A stretch of 64,000 nucleotides of DNA from Formicarius rufipectus (taxonomy: Eukaryota; Chordata; Aves; Passeriformes; Formicariidae): NCBI GenBank assembly GCA_013399695.1, contig VXAU01003998.1, forward strand, positions 535,888 through 599,887. The letters are read 5' to 3'. The position numbers and the translations under genes were made by a program. Positions within the stretch are counted from its first letter, which is position 1, and every line of letters starts with the position of its first letter. The notes under the pieces were generated by a model, which was not told the DNA's origin, did no database searches, and saw only the letters and a list, made by a program, of their open reading frames with translations. Of this stretch, positions 14,101-28,967 are shown piece after piece.

Positions 14101-17100
14101 TACTGAAACGTTTAGCAGAGTATTAACTAGGTGTTGAAAGCCAGGTGAAATCACAGCAGTACTAAACCTTGTATTGAGCAGCAGCACTTTGTCAAAACAG
14201 GTGGAAGGCAGGAAGGTCTGACTGGGAAGAGAGAGGGAAAGCGATGCTGTGATCAGCAGACCCAGGGGACTGGCATAAAAAACCAGAGGGAAAGAATAAG
14301 GAAAGAGGATAACAAATTTAGGGTAAGATATGCTGACCATGATATATTATCAAAGCCCAAAATTCTCATAAAGAGAGGCAGCAGAGGGGAACAACCATTT
14401 CTACCCTACCCATTGGACACTGCAAAAATAGGACAGCTCAGCCCAGGATGAGATTTGACCAGAAGTCTTTGTTGTACTGAATCAGATCATCAGCCAGCAT
14501 AAGCCAACGCAATGGAGCTTCACTCACACACACAAAACCCCAAAGCCATCACAAATAATGGACTCCCTTCACACCCCATCTCCAGCTTAGACTATGAACT
14601 TCTCAAATCCATTTCAAAGTCTGCTCTCTGAGCAATTCCATTATGCAGGTGCATTGGTGTCACTTAGACATGCTCCATACACTCTGTCAATATTACAACT
14701 GCCATTCAAGACAGCTTAAAAAATTAGGAAAACATGTTACAAGGAATGGATTTGTTTAGAAAAAGAGTAAATGCTGACTTTCATGTATTTGGTTTTACAG
14801 CAAAAGAACCATCCTAATTTTCTGTGCAACATGCTTTTCAGTAAAACTTTCAATGTATGTTTCAATTACACTTTTAAAAATACACTTTCTAAAGTTAAAA
14901 AAGAGCTTAGAATTTTCAAAGTGGAACCTGCTTTTTAAGAAAACAATCCTATTCTTGGTTGAATATTCTAGAATATATCTGTGCATTTATTAGAATCAGG
15001 GAGTTAGACACCCCATTGCCAGGGAGGGTGGCTTCACAATACGAATCGTTAATTTGAACCAGCACTAAAATGTAATTATATCTAAAATTACTTGCACTGG
15101 TCTCTAATTTGCATCCTGAAGTACAACGTTTCTGCTTTATTAACAGCAGAAATATTTTGGCCAAAAGCTGCAAAATTTCTTACTAGTTGAGTATGCCCAG
15201 CATGACAATCCTAAGCAAGGTGAAGCTGGAATTTTTGCAAGTGCTGTCCCTATTCCTCCTCTCAGTTGGGTGCCTCATCTTGCTGTTTGTAAAATCCAGA
15301 TCACAGGTCTTGGTATTGCACCACAGCAGTTTTATAAGTGAGTTTCTACTTCACAGTCATTCTGTTGGAAGGGCAAGGGACTGTGTCCAACACTACAGGT
15401 CAATTTTCAATGAAACCTCTATGGTTGGCAACAGTGTCTTTTAAAGAGAAAAAATTAGGTTTATATCCTTAGATTTAATGTGTCTTTAGTGTAGCTTTAT
15501 TACATCAGACTCATTTTTTCATGTAAAAATAGTATCTGTGCTTGCTTGGGAGCTGAGAATGCAAAAGAGTAACTGAACATTTAAGTCCTTCTGTTGCCTG
15601 AGCAGACATCAGTTTTTGGAAAGCAACTGAATGTTCATATTACCCTGCAAGAGTTTTAGGCAACTGAATATGAAAATCTGCTCCTAAAATGAAACGGATC
15701 AGCTAATTTTGTGAAAAGAGTTACTATAAATACTAGAAAGAAGAAGAGCCTAAGTCCAAAATGTGTTCAGTGGATAAGCAATTGCTCAGTTCTGCCCTTT
15801 ATCAATCTAAGGAAGCTTTTAATACTGAGATGGAATATCAGAGAAGATTAGGTAGAAAAGAGATAAACTTGAAGCTAATTAGAAATCATGCTTCAGTGTT
15901 ATTCTTCTAGTAAGAGCTGTTTTGAAATATTGCTATAGGGATGATCCCACTGCAATACTGGCTTTTGAAAGCCTTCCAAATCCTGTAAAATGTATTAGCC
16001 TGTGACATTCATATGAATAGCACAGACAAACAAAAGCAATTACTTTCTCCTCTTTGTTCTGATTCTTTGTTATCTTGGTTTGATGTGGATAGCCGATGCC
16101 AAAAATCTCTCTGTGATACTTCTGTGACTTAAGATTTATTTCTTTTAAATTATCTATCTATTTTGGGGCTTCAGCTAATGGAAAAATGAAGACAACTAAA
16201 CAACTTCACTACACAGGAAGGAAATACAACTTTCTTCCTTCAATCATCCTTCAAGAACCCCAAATTTGAAGGTCTTTGTTAAGCTAGTTGCTGAGGGGGA
16301 AGGATGGGAAGGAAAAGGGGGGAAAGATGTTTTTCTGAAGTAATGCACAACCTGCTACCATTGGCAATCTGAACAAAAGCCAGAGGAGAAGATGCTACAA
16401 ATACTATAATGAGACCCGTTTGTAAAAATGGGCAGGAGAACTGCAGCAGAGAGCCTGGCTGCAGAATTCCCAAGCCAATCTAGAGGATGTCCTGCCTACT
16501 TCCTTTTTTCTTACAGTGATTAAACATAACTAAGAAGAAAAAGGTTCTTGTTTCTACCTTGAAGATGCAACACAATCAGTAGCAATGCTTGGATGTGGGG
16601 GGCTAAGGGGGAGTGTCCCCACGGACAGCTCCTGCTGTTCTACAGGAGGAGGATGCTCTCAGAGAGATTATAAAACCACGGCCAACCTCAGGCTGCCCCA
16701 CAGCACACACTGCTACAGCTCTGCTGAGGCTTACAGGGGATGCTTGAAATCCCCAGGAGCCCTGCTAATGTAACTCTATTGCCTAAGGATATATTAGCAA
16801 GCTCTGCTGTGCCATCCCAGCTGAGCTGAGGAGGAGACAGAAATCAAGTCCCACTTCACAGTGACGAGGACACACAGGCTGCTAACCTGAGATCTGGGTT
16901 TGGCTTCCCATACCACAGCAACAAGAGCTCTTTCCTTTTGGGAAGCACCTAGAAAAGCCTGAGACAGATCACTGGCCATGTTTTGATATAGTAGAAACAA
17001 GAACCATTTCCTAATAAGCAAAAGTGTAAGGAATTGAGAAGAGAGGACTGCAATAAGGAAGGACCTAGGAATTGTCATGGGAAAAGCAAGCTCAGAGTCA

Positions 17101-18034
17101 GCTGTCAGGAGTCTCAGAGCTCCTGACTCTTGCTCCTTATTTTCTTCTTCCTTCTCAAGCAGGCAGACTGACCTGGATGTAATTTGGAGGCTATTTTTTT
17201 TTCTCTGAACATACAATTTGTTAAGAGAGATGAAAAAGGACAAAATGTTTTGTTTAGAAAGCCTTCTGCCTGCATTCTCCTTGAGAAAGACAACATGCCT
17301 GAGAGATTACTGCCATCACAGCTACATGGACTGGTACTTCATAAATACAAATAAATCAGTGACCTGAAGCCACACTAGCTCAGCAGAGTCCCAAGCCTTG
17401 CTGCCGGTTTTTTAAAACAGAAAGATGTGATCCAAAAGCCCAAATGGGTTTGGATCATACCCTAAGCCTGCAGCATATCTTCTGTCCCTGGCACTTTGAA
17501 ACGACATGTGAGGGGCAAGGCTTCCAACTGCCCTGGATCAAAACTCAAACAAATGGCAGAAAGGGAAGGGGCAGTCCAGGACAGGAAAATCTGACAGATG
17601 CAAGCCAGTTGGGAGTGCTGTTCTCCATGGACACAGCCAAGAGGACAGGAAAGAAGGAGGCATGAGCAGGGGGGAAGAGGGTAGGGCATGCTGGCATTAA
17701 AAATAAATAGTTTTGTCACATATTGTGTACAAGGATTAAAGATGAGCCTTTGCTGCTGACAGGGGTTTTATGGAGGTTTTTTGTTGTGGAGTTTTTTTCC
17801 CCCCTTTTAATGCATACATCACATTATCCCAAAGTGACAACTCTAGTCAACCATTCTGCCAGAGCAGCAACCCTGCAGATCCCCTTCTGTGTGTTCTGCT
17901 TGCCTGGGCACCCTGACACTTCCTTCGTGACAGCTCTGGAGACCTTAGGACATGCTTTTTCTCTAATGCACGCACAAGCTACAAGCAATGCTGATCATCA
18001 GCTACTCAGGCAAGTCAAGCTTTCCCCACACACC

Positions 18035-18072
18035 TTTTTATTTTTTTTTTTTTTTGGGGGGTGGGGGGTGTG
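18035..18072 (+). repeat. Poly-T / poly-G junction low-complexity repeat
   Basis: A T run of about 20 bases with one A passes directly into two G6 runs separated by T, then a short TG run. It is a homopolymer junction prone to sequencing and polymerase slippage. Confidence 0.8.
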
Positions 18073-21000
18073 TGTCCACAGCAGGTATCCTTTCGTGGGA
18101 AACTGAACTGGAATCCCACGTTGCTAAGTCACTCAGTCTTTCACTACATGCTGGAGAGGATGTCTGATGTTTCTGTCTTATGGTGCTATTCCCAGCCCAG
18201 TTTTCTCACAGAACCTTTAGAAAATGACATCCAAGAAGTAGCTGTTCACAGTCTGCCACAGAAGGCAAAAGCAGATATAGAAGAATGAAATGTATGACTG
18301 GATTCTCACATTAGATTTCAGTTTTCCATTATTTCTAAACACCTGAATGCATCTGTTTGCATTTTGCAAAGTTAGAATGAGATTTTGCAAGGAATCTTCA
18401 GAAATCACACGCCCCGTCCCATTTACCTGTGAGGAGTGCTTGATTCCTAATCCACTTATATTTACTTACAAGAATCCCAGCTAACACCCTCAAATCTTTT
18501 AATCTATTTCTAGGGCTGTCATCACCTGTAAATTTGGACAAACCCAGAATTTTCTGAATGACTCATCCCTAACAACAGGGAGCAGCAAAAGCTCAGTTTC
18601 TATTGCAGGAGAAAAGCTAAGAGTACCCCCTGGTGTTCTGGGCACAACCTGGAAGTTTGGCCAGAGTGTGAAACCAGAGAGAAGCTCTTTTTGGAACATA
18701 GCCCATAGTTGCTTGGCATCCCTCTGGAAAAGGACACTTGTTGCAGTGTGATGATCTCAATGTGCCTCCAAAGCATCGTGTTACCACAGCTCGGTGTGTC
18801 AACCACTTACAAGTAGTGTAATTAACTATCTTTATGATTTAAATATACTCAAGTGGATTGACACTGATGAACACTTCTTTGCATTTGCAATAGGTTAAGG
18901 GTGTTCCCAGTCACCTGGAGCTGCTCAGATGATATGCAAAAGTCACTCAGGTTTTGGTAACTCGGCAGCTTTTAATGTTCTTTCGATCTCCTCAGAGAGT
19001 CGTGTGTCTTAATTAATCTGTCAGGTGCTTCAATATCCACAGAGACAAGGTGCAGTATAATGCAAGAAAAGGTTATTTATAACTCTCCCTCCTTTCTGCA
19101 CACAAAGTCACATTACCTCACATTAAATCCTATTTTACTGACAGCAAAGTTAAAAAAAAAAAAAAAATGTAGTACAGCTTCTGTTAACTGAATCCAATCC
19201 AGAAACCTGTTTCTTGCCCTGCCAGGTCAGGAGACCAGCAGGTTCTACCATTAACCTCCTGCTGTGGGAGCACAACAAATATTTTCACTTTTCTGGGCTG
19301 CTCTTCCAACTCATCCCTCTAGAGATGTTCTTCCTGTCAGGGTATATCACCATGTGCATTTACTAAGTAGTAGTAATTATTTTGTCAATAACAAAGGAAG
19401 TCTGCTGTTAATCATAACAGTCTTAATATACTTTGTCTTCCTTGGTTTTCTGGAATAACAACTCCTGGAAGGCAGCTTTAAATCCAGGGAGACACATGTG
19501 GAGTGCAGCATCCAGCAGTCTGTATGCAGATAACATGCTTGAGCAGCCTGGCCAATACAGTACTCGCAGCAGCCCATCCATCAAGATTTAAGTTCTAGCA
19601 GATGATGCAAATTCAATGATTAAGTATAAAAGCTTGAAATTCAGCTACTAGCAGCAGCTTACGGGGTGTTGAGGGGGGTGTCGTGAAAGCCTGTCACCTA
19701 AACTTCATTTTACACTGGAAAAGTATCTTCCTGGAGAAAGGCAAGCGCATTAATAATGCAGCAGTGCCAGCTGAGGGAGACGGCTGGTTTGTGAAAGCAA
19801 TTCTGACTGCAAGGGTCCAGGAAATGGAATCTCAACAGGATAAGCCATACTTACAAGCTCCTGCTAAGACAGCTCCTTTAGCAAGCCAGAAAATAACTTA
19901 CAAACAGGTCACAGTTTGCACTTTGGCAGCACACTTAATACATGCTGAAAGTGCCCAGTGTGGAGGGAAATACACTGTAATTATAGAGACAGTGCAACTC
20001 ATGCAGGCCAGGCCACCAAGCGCCCCTTGTGGGTCCTTCAGAGCTCCTTCTAGTTTTGCAGGGCATGACTTTAGCACAAAGCCCAGAGTGGTTCTTATTG
20101 CAGACCCTATGAGGCACACATTCAGCACTTTCTGCAATTTTTGTGATTACTGATTTCTGGGATGTTTACTTCTTCCAAGGGATTGCTTTGCAATTTTTCT
20201 GTGACATTAGTTGGTCCAAAATGCTTTGCTATCAAGTTATCTGGTTGTCTATGGACTTGGACTCTTAAGTGCAGCTCTGTGGCATTAAAGCCAGTAACTG
20301 AAATTATATACCAGGCTGTCTGAAGCAACAGAAGATGAGCTGGGTTCTCTTGGTTTTCCCTTAATCCAGGGTTCATTTTTGCCCCTAGCCTGCTTCCTTT
20401 CCCTGGTCTGTCACAAAGTAACAGCTGTTATCCAGCAATCGCAGAAGTAAACTGTAAGGATGAGTTTGTCAACACTCTCTTAAATCCACATAAAGTGTTT
20501 TGAGCATAGGAAGCAATAAAATGCTGAGCAGCCTCACTGCTGTGGTACCCAGCTGGACCCTTACAGTGCCTTGCTACTCTATAAAGACGTAGACAAGATG
20601 AAAGCTCTGGGTTTTTGTTATTTGTCTTGTGGGGTTTTTTTGTTGTTGTTTCTTTTTTAATGGACTGCATAAGGATTGTTCTCACTTAACACATCAAAGG
20701 CCTTGGAAAAATACAGTCTCTATCCCTAAACATCCTGAAATATAACTAACCATTCCACAGTACCTAAATGGTCTGACTTTAATGGGGAGCACACACAGCA
20801 AACACAGGAAAGTGAGGAGGAAGGGACAATCAGTACGTGCACAGAAGACGTCTCTCCAGAGTTACTAGGTGGCAATGTCATTCCTGTAGATTTCTCTGGA
20901 AAGCTGGATAATTTTTTTAATATTCCACTATTTGGTGAGCTTAATTCCCATTTTAACTGACCTGTTCCCTGCTTTAATACATGGGTTTCTTTGTATTGCT

Positions 21001-24000
21001 GCACACACTCTAGCTTAGCAGCACAGAGCAGCTTTTCAAGGAATAATGTGAGGGTGCTCCATGGGCCACCAGGTGCACATACCACAGTGTTTGAATGTGC
21101 ATGTAACTGTTCTGAATTACACAGCCTCGAGCAAAACACAATCCAGCCAGGGTTGGTTTTTTTTTCCAGTCAGGAAGCTGGACTGAGAACAAACAGAAGA
21201 CTCACACAAACAGATAATGCACTTTTTCTAGCCATAATAAAAAACAAACAAGTAAATGGAATATGCCCCACCACTTATTTACACTCCAATTCCCTTGTGT
21301 ATGCCCACTGCTCCAGAGGACATTCACAGATAGTCCATCCTTCTCTGCTGCTACCCTGCCACACACTGCACAGAAATCCCTCCTTCAATTCCACACTGAG
21401 CCCCTCTGGCCTTAGTGACTCCCATGCCAAACTCCACACTGCTGGAAATTCTGCTGTGGTTTCAAGGAACATTTAAGAACAAACAACAACAATTTATCCA
21501 GTGCAGAACTTCTCACATTGCTGTGTGACATCAGCTTGCTGTGACAATATCTGCAAACATGCAGGATGCTGGGAGAAGGTGGATGGTGTCAGGCAGAAGG
21601 AATTTGAAATGAAAAGTTGTGAACTGGGGGTAGTTGGTTGAACCACTGTGTTGAGAGAGGTGGTTCACGCAGTATGAGGACTTCTGAGGCGTTGCTGCTT
21701 TCGCTGTCAAATATTAATTTTTGTGCATACAATTGCAGCACTTCTGGTCCCATTTCAATGAGCCCTCCTCTCCACACATTCACCAGTTCCAATTTAACAC
21801 AGATCAACAAGGGTACAGCAGTCTGGTGTAATGCAGGACTTCTTCAGGTAACAGCTAGGAGGGCTGACTTACCTCCGGCTCAGTGGAAGGTCAGTGCAAA
21901 TTGGTCTCTGATGCTTCATTAATGAAAAGGGATAGATGAGATCAGGAAGAGGTATTAAGCTTAGATATTTCTCCTAGGTTATCAAAATGATTGGTACACA
22001 GGCAAAACATTAGCTGTAAAATTTCTGTTTTCTGCTACCTGCTGTCAAATGCCCTAGTTTGGCTACTGTAAAACCAATGCCAGATCTAACCTAATGAAAA
22101 AAAAGGCCTTGGACTCTACATGCATAACCAAAACCTGAATGACATCACAAACCTGCTGCTGTGGCATGTGTTCACTCAAGGATATTATAGTTCAGCATAA
22201 AATGGAGGACAAGAGAAGATGATACAGGTATCTTTGTTTCACAGGCCTGCAAAACACAAAATTGAGTATTTTGGAGAACAAGCCAACAATACCAACTTGC
22301 TACATGAATTGTGAAGTGGGAATTGGTCAGCAAGTGTTGTATATGTATCTTCTCTTTGACTCTGCCTCTCTCTCATCCTGCAAAAAATCTATCACTGCCA
22401 AATCCCTGCCTCCGTCCCACCAGGGACTGGCCACTTCCCTCCATCACTGGCATTACCCAGCCCTGAGTGTGCCCAGGAATTGCACTGCCTGCCTCATGGA
22501 TGGTGTTTCTCAGCATCTCATATTCATTTCTCATGAATATGCAGCACCAAGTTCTGCCGTCGTGAGACCCACAGCGGGAGAGTCAGGAATATAATTTAAA
22601 AGGATAGGTATTCCCTGACCATGAAGGAACAGTATTTCTGGATATATGAATTACACTGCGTATTCCCTGGCAAAATGCAACAGCAGAGAGGGGATGAAAG
22701 CAGGATTTATATGATATTCCAGTCCTCAGGTCTGGTAAAACCAAGTATTTGACAGCTAGTCTTCAGAAGCAAGTAAACTAAGCAAGCTGCTAAATTTGGG
22801 TAGTGGTTTAGAAGGATACCTCTGTAACTTTTTTCTACCCTTCCAAAAAGAATGACAAATGGCAATCACTACTGCAGCTCTCTTAGGATACCAAATTTCC
22901 ATTTCAACAGAGAAGTGTGGGCTCTCCAGAGGTCCCTGACACACTTGCAGATGCAGGAGGTTTTTCTCTATTGCTGAGCACAGGTTTATCCTAGAAGAGT
23001 TGCTCATGTTTTCACCCATCACCAGCATGTCCCCAGTGCATTACACAAAGCTGTCTCTCCATCTCCCCAGCAACTCACATTTTTGGGATCCCTTCAACAG
23101 CTGCTTCAAAATGTAGTTAATCGATTACAGGTAGAAAGGATAAATTGTCCATGCATTGCAAATTCAGTGTCAAACACATAACAAGAAACTGAGAAAGGGA
23201 AAAGCTATGGACTGAGGTTTTATGAGTGAGTCTGGCTCAATAATGAAAGGCTCACAGCTGTTCTAATGACTGCAAACAGCTTTGGATAGCACACAATTCA
23301 GTGCTCCACGGACATCAGAGGTTGAATTTTGTTCCCACTGAAACAAGCCACAAATTATCCACCCATTTCAAAAGCAGCATGATTGTGGTCTAGGTGGATG
23401 TTTTCTCTGAAAAGGGGAAAACATGACAAGAATAATAGTCTTGCAGATAAAGCACTGAACTCCAAGGACTTGCATGTCACTCCTGAGTCTTCAAGAAACT
23501 TATTTCACTCAAGCAAGTCAATTCAGAACAAAGTCATCTCCCCCGGGATGTGACTAAAAATATATATATATACTGATAAACTGCAAAAGTCATTTAATAT
23601 ATGGGTTCCTTACTTTTCCACATGAATAGGAAGAAATTGACCACAAAAGAAAGCATTCCTTAAATTGTTTTTGTATGCATCTAACCACATAGTCCTGTGC
23701 AATCAGACAAACTCCATGCTGTTTTCATTTTGGCCACTTTAGAAGGAACACCTTATTTCTCTGCTCAGGTTAAAAATAAAAAAGCATGCACGCTGCTTTG
23801 TAAATATAACCCTCTATGACAAAGAAGTCTCTTAGGAATACCTTGATGCCCAAGTTGAAAGGACAGCCTGACAAGAAAATTGTGATCATCCAGTTTGCAG
23901 TCTTTAACTATTTCCAAAAGTTCTATTCTGTAGACCAGCAAAACTTCTTTTTATTTTCCAAAATAAAGGCAGTGAGCAGATTTGCAAACACAGCACATGC

Positions 24001-26631
24001 ACCATCAGTTTGTCCCTGCTCTCCCACCCATCTTGCCACTCATTGTTAACTAATTGGGAATTGATTTGCTGTGGGGTTGAATTACCTTCTGTTGTGATAT
24101 TCCTGTTATTTTACCACTCCTTTGTCACCATAATTTGGTCTGATGTGGACAGTGGGAAGATAAAATATAACATACATAATTTTAAGGCCACAGTTGAGAG
24201 TTGTGCCCTGAATGTGGCCTTAAACATGAAATGCATTACTGAAATCTGTTAATTTTAGGATCATAATGAGAATTTTAAAAAAAGTTACAGCTTGACCCAC
24301 TTCACTGGACAGTGATGCCCTTTTAAATAAGTTACAAGCCTACATTTATGTACATATAAATTATGACATGAATCCTGTATCTTTTACCAGTCTTACCAGT
24401 TCTTTAAATAATGAGTCAGGGAAAAATAAGACAGCAAGTCTCATTCTCCTTCTGGAGATACAACATCCCTGAAGGTGCATAAGGGCATCCTTGTTCCAGT
24501 TTTAAACCAGTATGAAATGGACTACAGAATTTAATTTTCTGAATGACCCTAAACTCAAAACATGTCTAACAAGCTACTAAAGACTGATGTTTACATTTTC
24601 TTTCACTGTTCCATTAAGCTGTACCATTAATGCAGCAAATGAATAGAGGCATCATAAGCCACAGTGCTCCACTCTTTGGAAGTTGGCTGACTCCTGACCC
24701 ATTTACTAGTTCTATCTTAACAGAATTTTCAAAGAAACAGACTTAATGAATCATGTTTAGTCATGCCTGAATGATCACTGACATTGCAGCCTAAAAGCAA
24801 TACCTGCTCTCAAGGGACATTTTTGCTGTATCTATGCTCCACGCTACATTCTGGATTGTATTTATTTCCTAGGAGCACGTACACTTTAGTAAACACATAC
24901 AACTTCATCTCTGCTGCTCAGTCCTCTCCATTCACAAATGGAGAATTAATGCTAGCCTATCTCTTTCATCCACTTATGGGGAAAGCTGTTTAACACAACA
25001 GTATTAATCTTTGCCACTGATTTCTAGGGAAAAAGAAGCAGAACACTGTCTTTTTCGCCTCCCCTCCAACTGACTGCTATTTTCCCACTTAAATTAGGTG
25101 AAAAACGTACAAGTAGTCAAGCACAAAAACTTACTGGTTGAAACTGAAAGCACAGTTCTGCAATCTGATTCAATACCGTAGAAATAAGTTCCACTGGACC
25201 AAGGTTTGTGTGAGCAGATCAGAACCCACTTAATAGTGGGCAAGACCAGAGAAAAAGTAATAGGCCTTATTTATACAACTCAATACCCAATACTATGGAA
25301 CTTTCAGATACAGTGCCTCAATTTGGGTTTTTATTCAGGAATCCCACTGCCTGATTACACCCTATTCCAGGCACAGAGCCCAATATCCAGAGTGTTACCT
25401 ACCGTGCCAACAAGGTGCAGAAGCATCAAACCCAGCAGAGTAACTTCAACTACATCTGCTGCCAATGCAGCCTTACAGCTGAAAAACTGATCTCCTGAGA
25501 AGAACACTGAATGCCAACACTTAACACTGGTCTATAGATCTTACAGGAATTCTTTGTTTTCCTTCCTAATGCATCATTTTCCACTCCCAAAGAGTTTTTC
25601 TTTAACTTAGTGTAGTTTGATTGCACTTGGTGTTCTTTGCATGCAACCCTGCATGCTTTTTTTCTTTTCATTAAAGCAATGAAACCCATCATAATGAATG
25701 ACAGAAGTCACTAGTTTCTGACATCTGGCAGGCAGCCTCACACATCTGAGATTCTGCAAAGCATTAATATCAAAATTTGCCAGAAGCATGCCTCGCGTAG
25801 TAGGGATCAAACTGAAATGAATGTGTCACTTACAAATAAAACTGACTAATCTAATTCCATGGTGCAAGGAACAGCTGGATCAGCTGAGGGCAAGGGGTGT
25901 CAAAGGAGAGCCATCCACATCTTTTGCTGAGGCATCACAGGGGATGTGGGCTGAGGATCAGCTCAAGGCATTCCAGTGAGCGAGGTAGACACCATCGAGC
26001 ACAAACTTGGCTACAGGGAGTCTCTGTAACCCTCTGCCAGTCTCAGTGGCATGTTCTAGATGATTATGTGAAATGTTGGTGAAGATTTTATTTTAATATG
26101 CTTTCTACTTTGACAATCTCTCATTTCAAGCAAGTCATATCTAAAATAATTATATTTAATTTCCCATTCTTTTCCCAGTGCCACAGAGCACCAGGTCATT
26201 TCTAGCCTGACCTTGCTGATTTCAGGCAGAAGAAATATGACAGATTTTCCTCTTTTAGACTTAACTGAAAGCTCTGCAAAGAGCTTTCTCTGAGAAAGAT
26301 GCATAAGAATACATATTTGCCAAATTAATTTTACTGGAAAAATGAAAATAAAACAAGCAAACAAATAAGATTGGGTGTCCAAAGAGAAGCAAAATTATTA
26401 TGTTAATGAAGTAATATGTGGAAATCTCCATCACTCTCAAATGGATAACCACGTCTAATGACACCTTCACCTTGTGTTCAATGCACAGGACTTAGTATAC
26501 TATGAGTATATACTATTTGGAAGATACATGTTATCAAAGGAAACATGCCAGGATAGGGGGAATTCTCACTCAAGTTGTTATTCTCCGATTTATGAGTTTA
26601 AGAAAAGAGTAAGGAGGAGAGGATAGATTTT

Positions 26632-26678
26632 AGGGGGGGGAACACCGAAACAAACAAACAAACAAACCAACAACAAAT
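26632..26678 (+). repeat. Poly-G followed by (AAAC)n microsatellite
   Basis: A run of eight G precedes aacaccgaaacaaacaaac-type units, about five copies of a four-base repeat, ending in ccaacaac. It is a simple sequence repeat in non-coding DNA. Confidence 0.8.
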
Positions 26679-27169
26679 GTGTCAAATCCTAACTCAGTTC
26701 AGCTACCTGCTTTTCCTTTCAGTCTTACTCCTGTTGCTCCCAAGCAGTATTTAGTTGTTGCCAAGCAGCAGAGACCTAATTAGTGCAATGTCATGTTTCC
26801 TTGTTTTCATCTCCGGCTCCTTCCCAATTACATACACACTGCTCCCCAACTCGGTTGTACAGGAGGAATTCCCAGAATAAAAGGAAATTGGCTTCAAGAA
26901 ACCAGAGAATTGGAAGCATAGTTTTGTACTCAACCTATAAAAACACTGCCTCATTCAAAGCACTTACTATTATTGGTAAAAACGAGCCCTTAAGTTTTGG
27001 ACATAGAACACACATTAACATCTCTAGCCAAGCAGCTGGCAGGCTTTGGCTGTGCTGAAACACAGCAGGTATTCCCACTGGAGATATGGTCACTGCAGTA
27101 CTGGTGAAGCTCCTGTTGAGGGCAATTTAGAGAATTTAGTATTTGTGCTGCAGTGCACATTGGGGGGGG

Positions 27170-27201
27170 NNNNNNNNNNNNNNNNNNNNNNNNNNNNNNN
27201 N
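27170..27201. other. Assembly gap (32 N)
   Basis: Thirty-two N bases follow a run of eight G (27162-27169). The flanks are AT-leaning and do not resemble a CpG island, so I do not infer a hidden exon, but the true gap length is unknown. Short open frames spanning the Ns are meaningless. Confidence 0.98.
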
Positions 27202-28945
27202 GCACAACTTAACAAAAGCTTCTGTCAGTTCATTTGCTAGAATGAAAGAGATGCCTCATCTTTGAGCTACCCACTGTAAACCATTTAGGCACACCACCTT
27301 CTGCTCATTTTGTATTTCAATGCTAATCCTTTTTCAAGTGGTGGGGAGCTAAAAGGTTTTTTCTTCCAAGCTTCAAACCAGCTTTGCATCAGTGCACTTT
27401 TTTTAAGCCAACAATACGTGTCCCTATTAGCTTAAGAAGAATGTACTCCCTTCTAAGAAGGCTCCAGTCTATTTCTGTATTTGAAATAGCAGACAGTCCT
27501 GAGAACAACTACTGCTCTCCTTTCTAACACACAAAGGGATCCCAGAATGCAGAAAATGGCTGCACATAAAAATCTAATACAGAGAAGGTGTTGGAGGTCA
27601 AAATAAGACAGCCAAGGCAATACCAAGCAGAGACTGACTGCACTGGAGACTGACATCATCTGTGTAGAGCACATCAAGTAAGGTGGTTTTCCAGCACTCA
27701 CAGCCACCATTCTTCACCATCAGTCAGGACACTTTAGTTCTCCACATTGTTTTCCACCTCCAGAGCTTTTGCTGAATGCTTGAAGGTTATGATAAACCAG
27801 AGCCTGTACTGGAATTTCTGCTTACAAGACCATGGCTTGAGAATCAGCCCAACAGCTATTTGTAACTTAGAAAAATCCACAATTCTGAAATTTGCTGTGT
27901 CCACTGTGAAAGCAAACTCCAGTGTTGCCTTTCAGGAGGAGATCTGCAGTTAGCCTCTTTTCCATAGCTGCTGACATACCACCTTCCACTACATGAGGGT
28001 TTTCTTGAAAAATACAAAGGCAGATATTGCAAAATGACGCCTCCCTGCTTCCCCATCTTTGGCCCAAGGACCTTCTATTTTAGCTCCAGCAGTAATGACC
28101 ATGTCACATCCAGGCTTCCTGGCCCACGGGGTGAACAAAACCAGGCCACTCTCCAAACACCTCCCAAGGAAAGTTCAACCACATGGCTACCATTAAACCT
28201 AAGTGAGAGCTGGAAGGAGAAACGCTGGTCAGTGTTGATAATATTTAATCCCAGAGAGCCAGTCAGAGATTCAAGTCCACTTATAAGAGCATAACACTGT
28301 AATAAGTGCATTGCATTATGCTTCTTGCATTTGTGAGCCCCTGAGTCAGTCTAGAGACCCTTTGTGTTCAGGCACCTCGACTACCTTGATACAGTTCCCT
28401 ACCTGGCAAGAGAGGGGAGGGCTGGGTAAGTGCAGCTTATCTGTCAGTTGCAGTAGACAAGAACATCTTGTACTTGAGCTGCTTGTTGAGTAGGTTTGAA
28501 AGGCAGACAAACCAGCAGACTAATTAGATTTTTTTTTAACTGTGGTATTGAGAAGTAAAATCCTTATAACTCACTATCAATTTCAGCAGGTCTGAGCACA
28601 ATACCTAATTATCCCCATCAATAGGAACAGGAACATTTAAGGTCTACTATTCAAAATAAAAACATTCCAGTCTAAACTGAGGTTTGAAGAGATCAGAGCG
28701 TTCCCCATACTTAATTTTTAGGCAATTGTCACTAAACCCAAAAGATACTTCTGCAGGCTAGAAAAACTGAAACTAAGAAGACAGGCTGAACAAACTTAAT
28801 ATACCCATCTCTGCTAAGAAAATTACTAAAGAGGTAGAAAAAGTAGTTTGCAAAAATCTGAAGGGCACTTTGACCAAGGAGGAAAAAGTTAAGCAAAACA
28901 AAGCATCACGTAAATAGGGATAATGGAAAGAAAGCACGACGAGGC

Positions 28946-28967
28946 TAAATAAATAAATAAATAAAAA
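28946..28967 (+). repeat. (TAAA)n microsatellite
   Basis: About five units of TAAA are followed by a short A run. It is a simple repeat of no evident function. Confidence 0.85.

Larger units (their letters stand above)
9745..27169 (+). other. Presumed KCNC1 intron 1, middle part
   Basis: There is no exon with splice context and no RNA gene. It contains a pyrimidine-rich tract (10240-11160), a T/G homopolymer junction (18035-18072), a 14-17 base poly-A near 19151, a short TA run near 23561-23572 and an AAAC microsatellite (26632-26678). The longest chance open frames (161 codons at 20991-21476 and 156 codons at 19683-20153, both +) show no family motif and have stop-poor but biased composition. 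No transposon was recognised between 9745 and 27169. Confidence 0.5.

Noticed and set aside
19683..20153. 156-codon open frame on the + strand
   Set aside because: The product is not recognisable and competing frames exist on the - strand (20137-19898). No supporting splice or promoter signal.
20991..21476. 161-codon open frame on the + strand
   Set aside because: It has no family motif, hydrophobic segment or repeat pattern, and overlaps open frames on the other strand. Length is within chance expectation for 64 kb.
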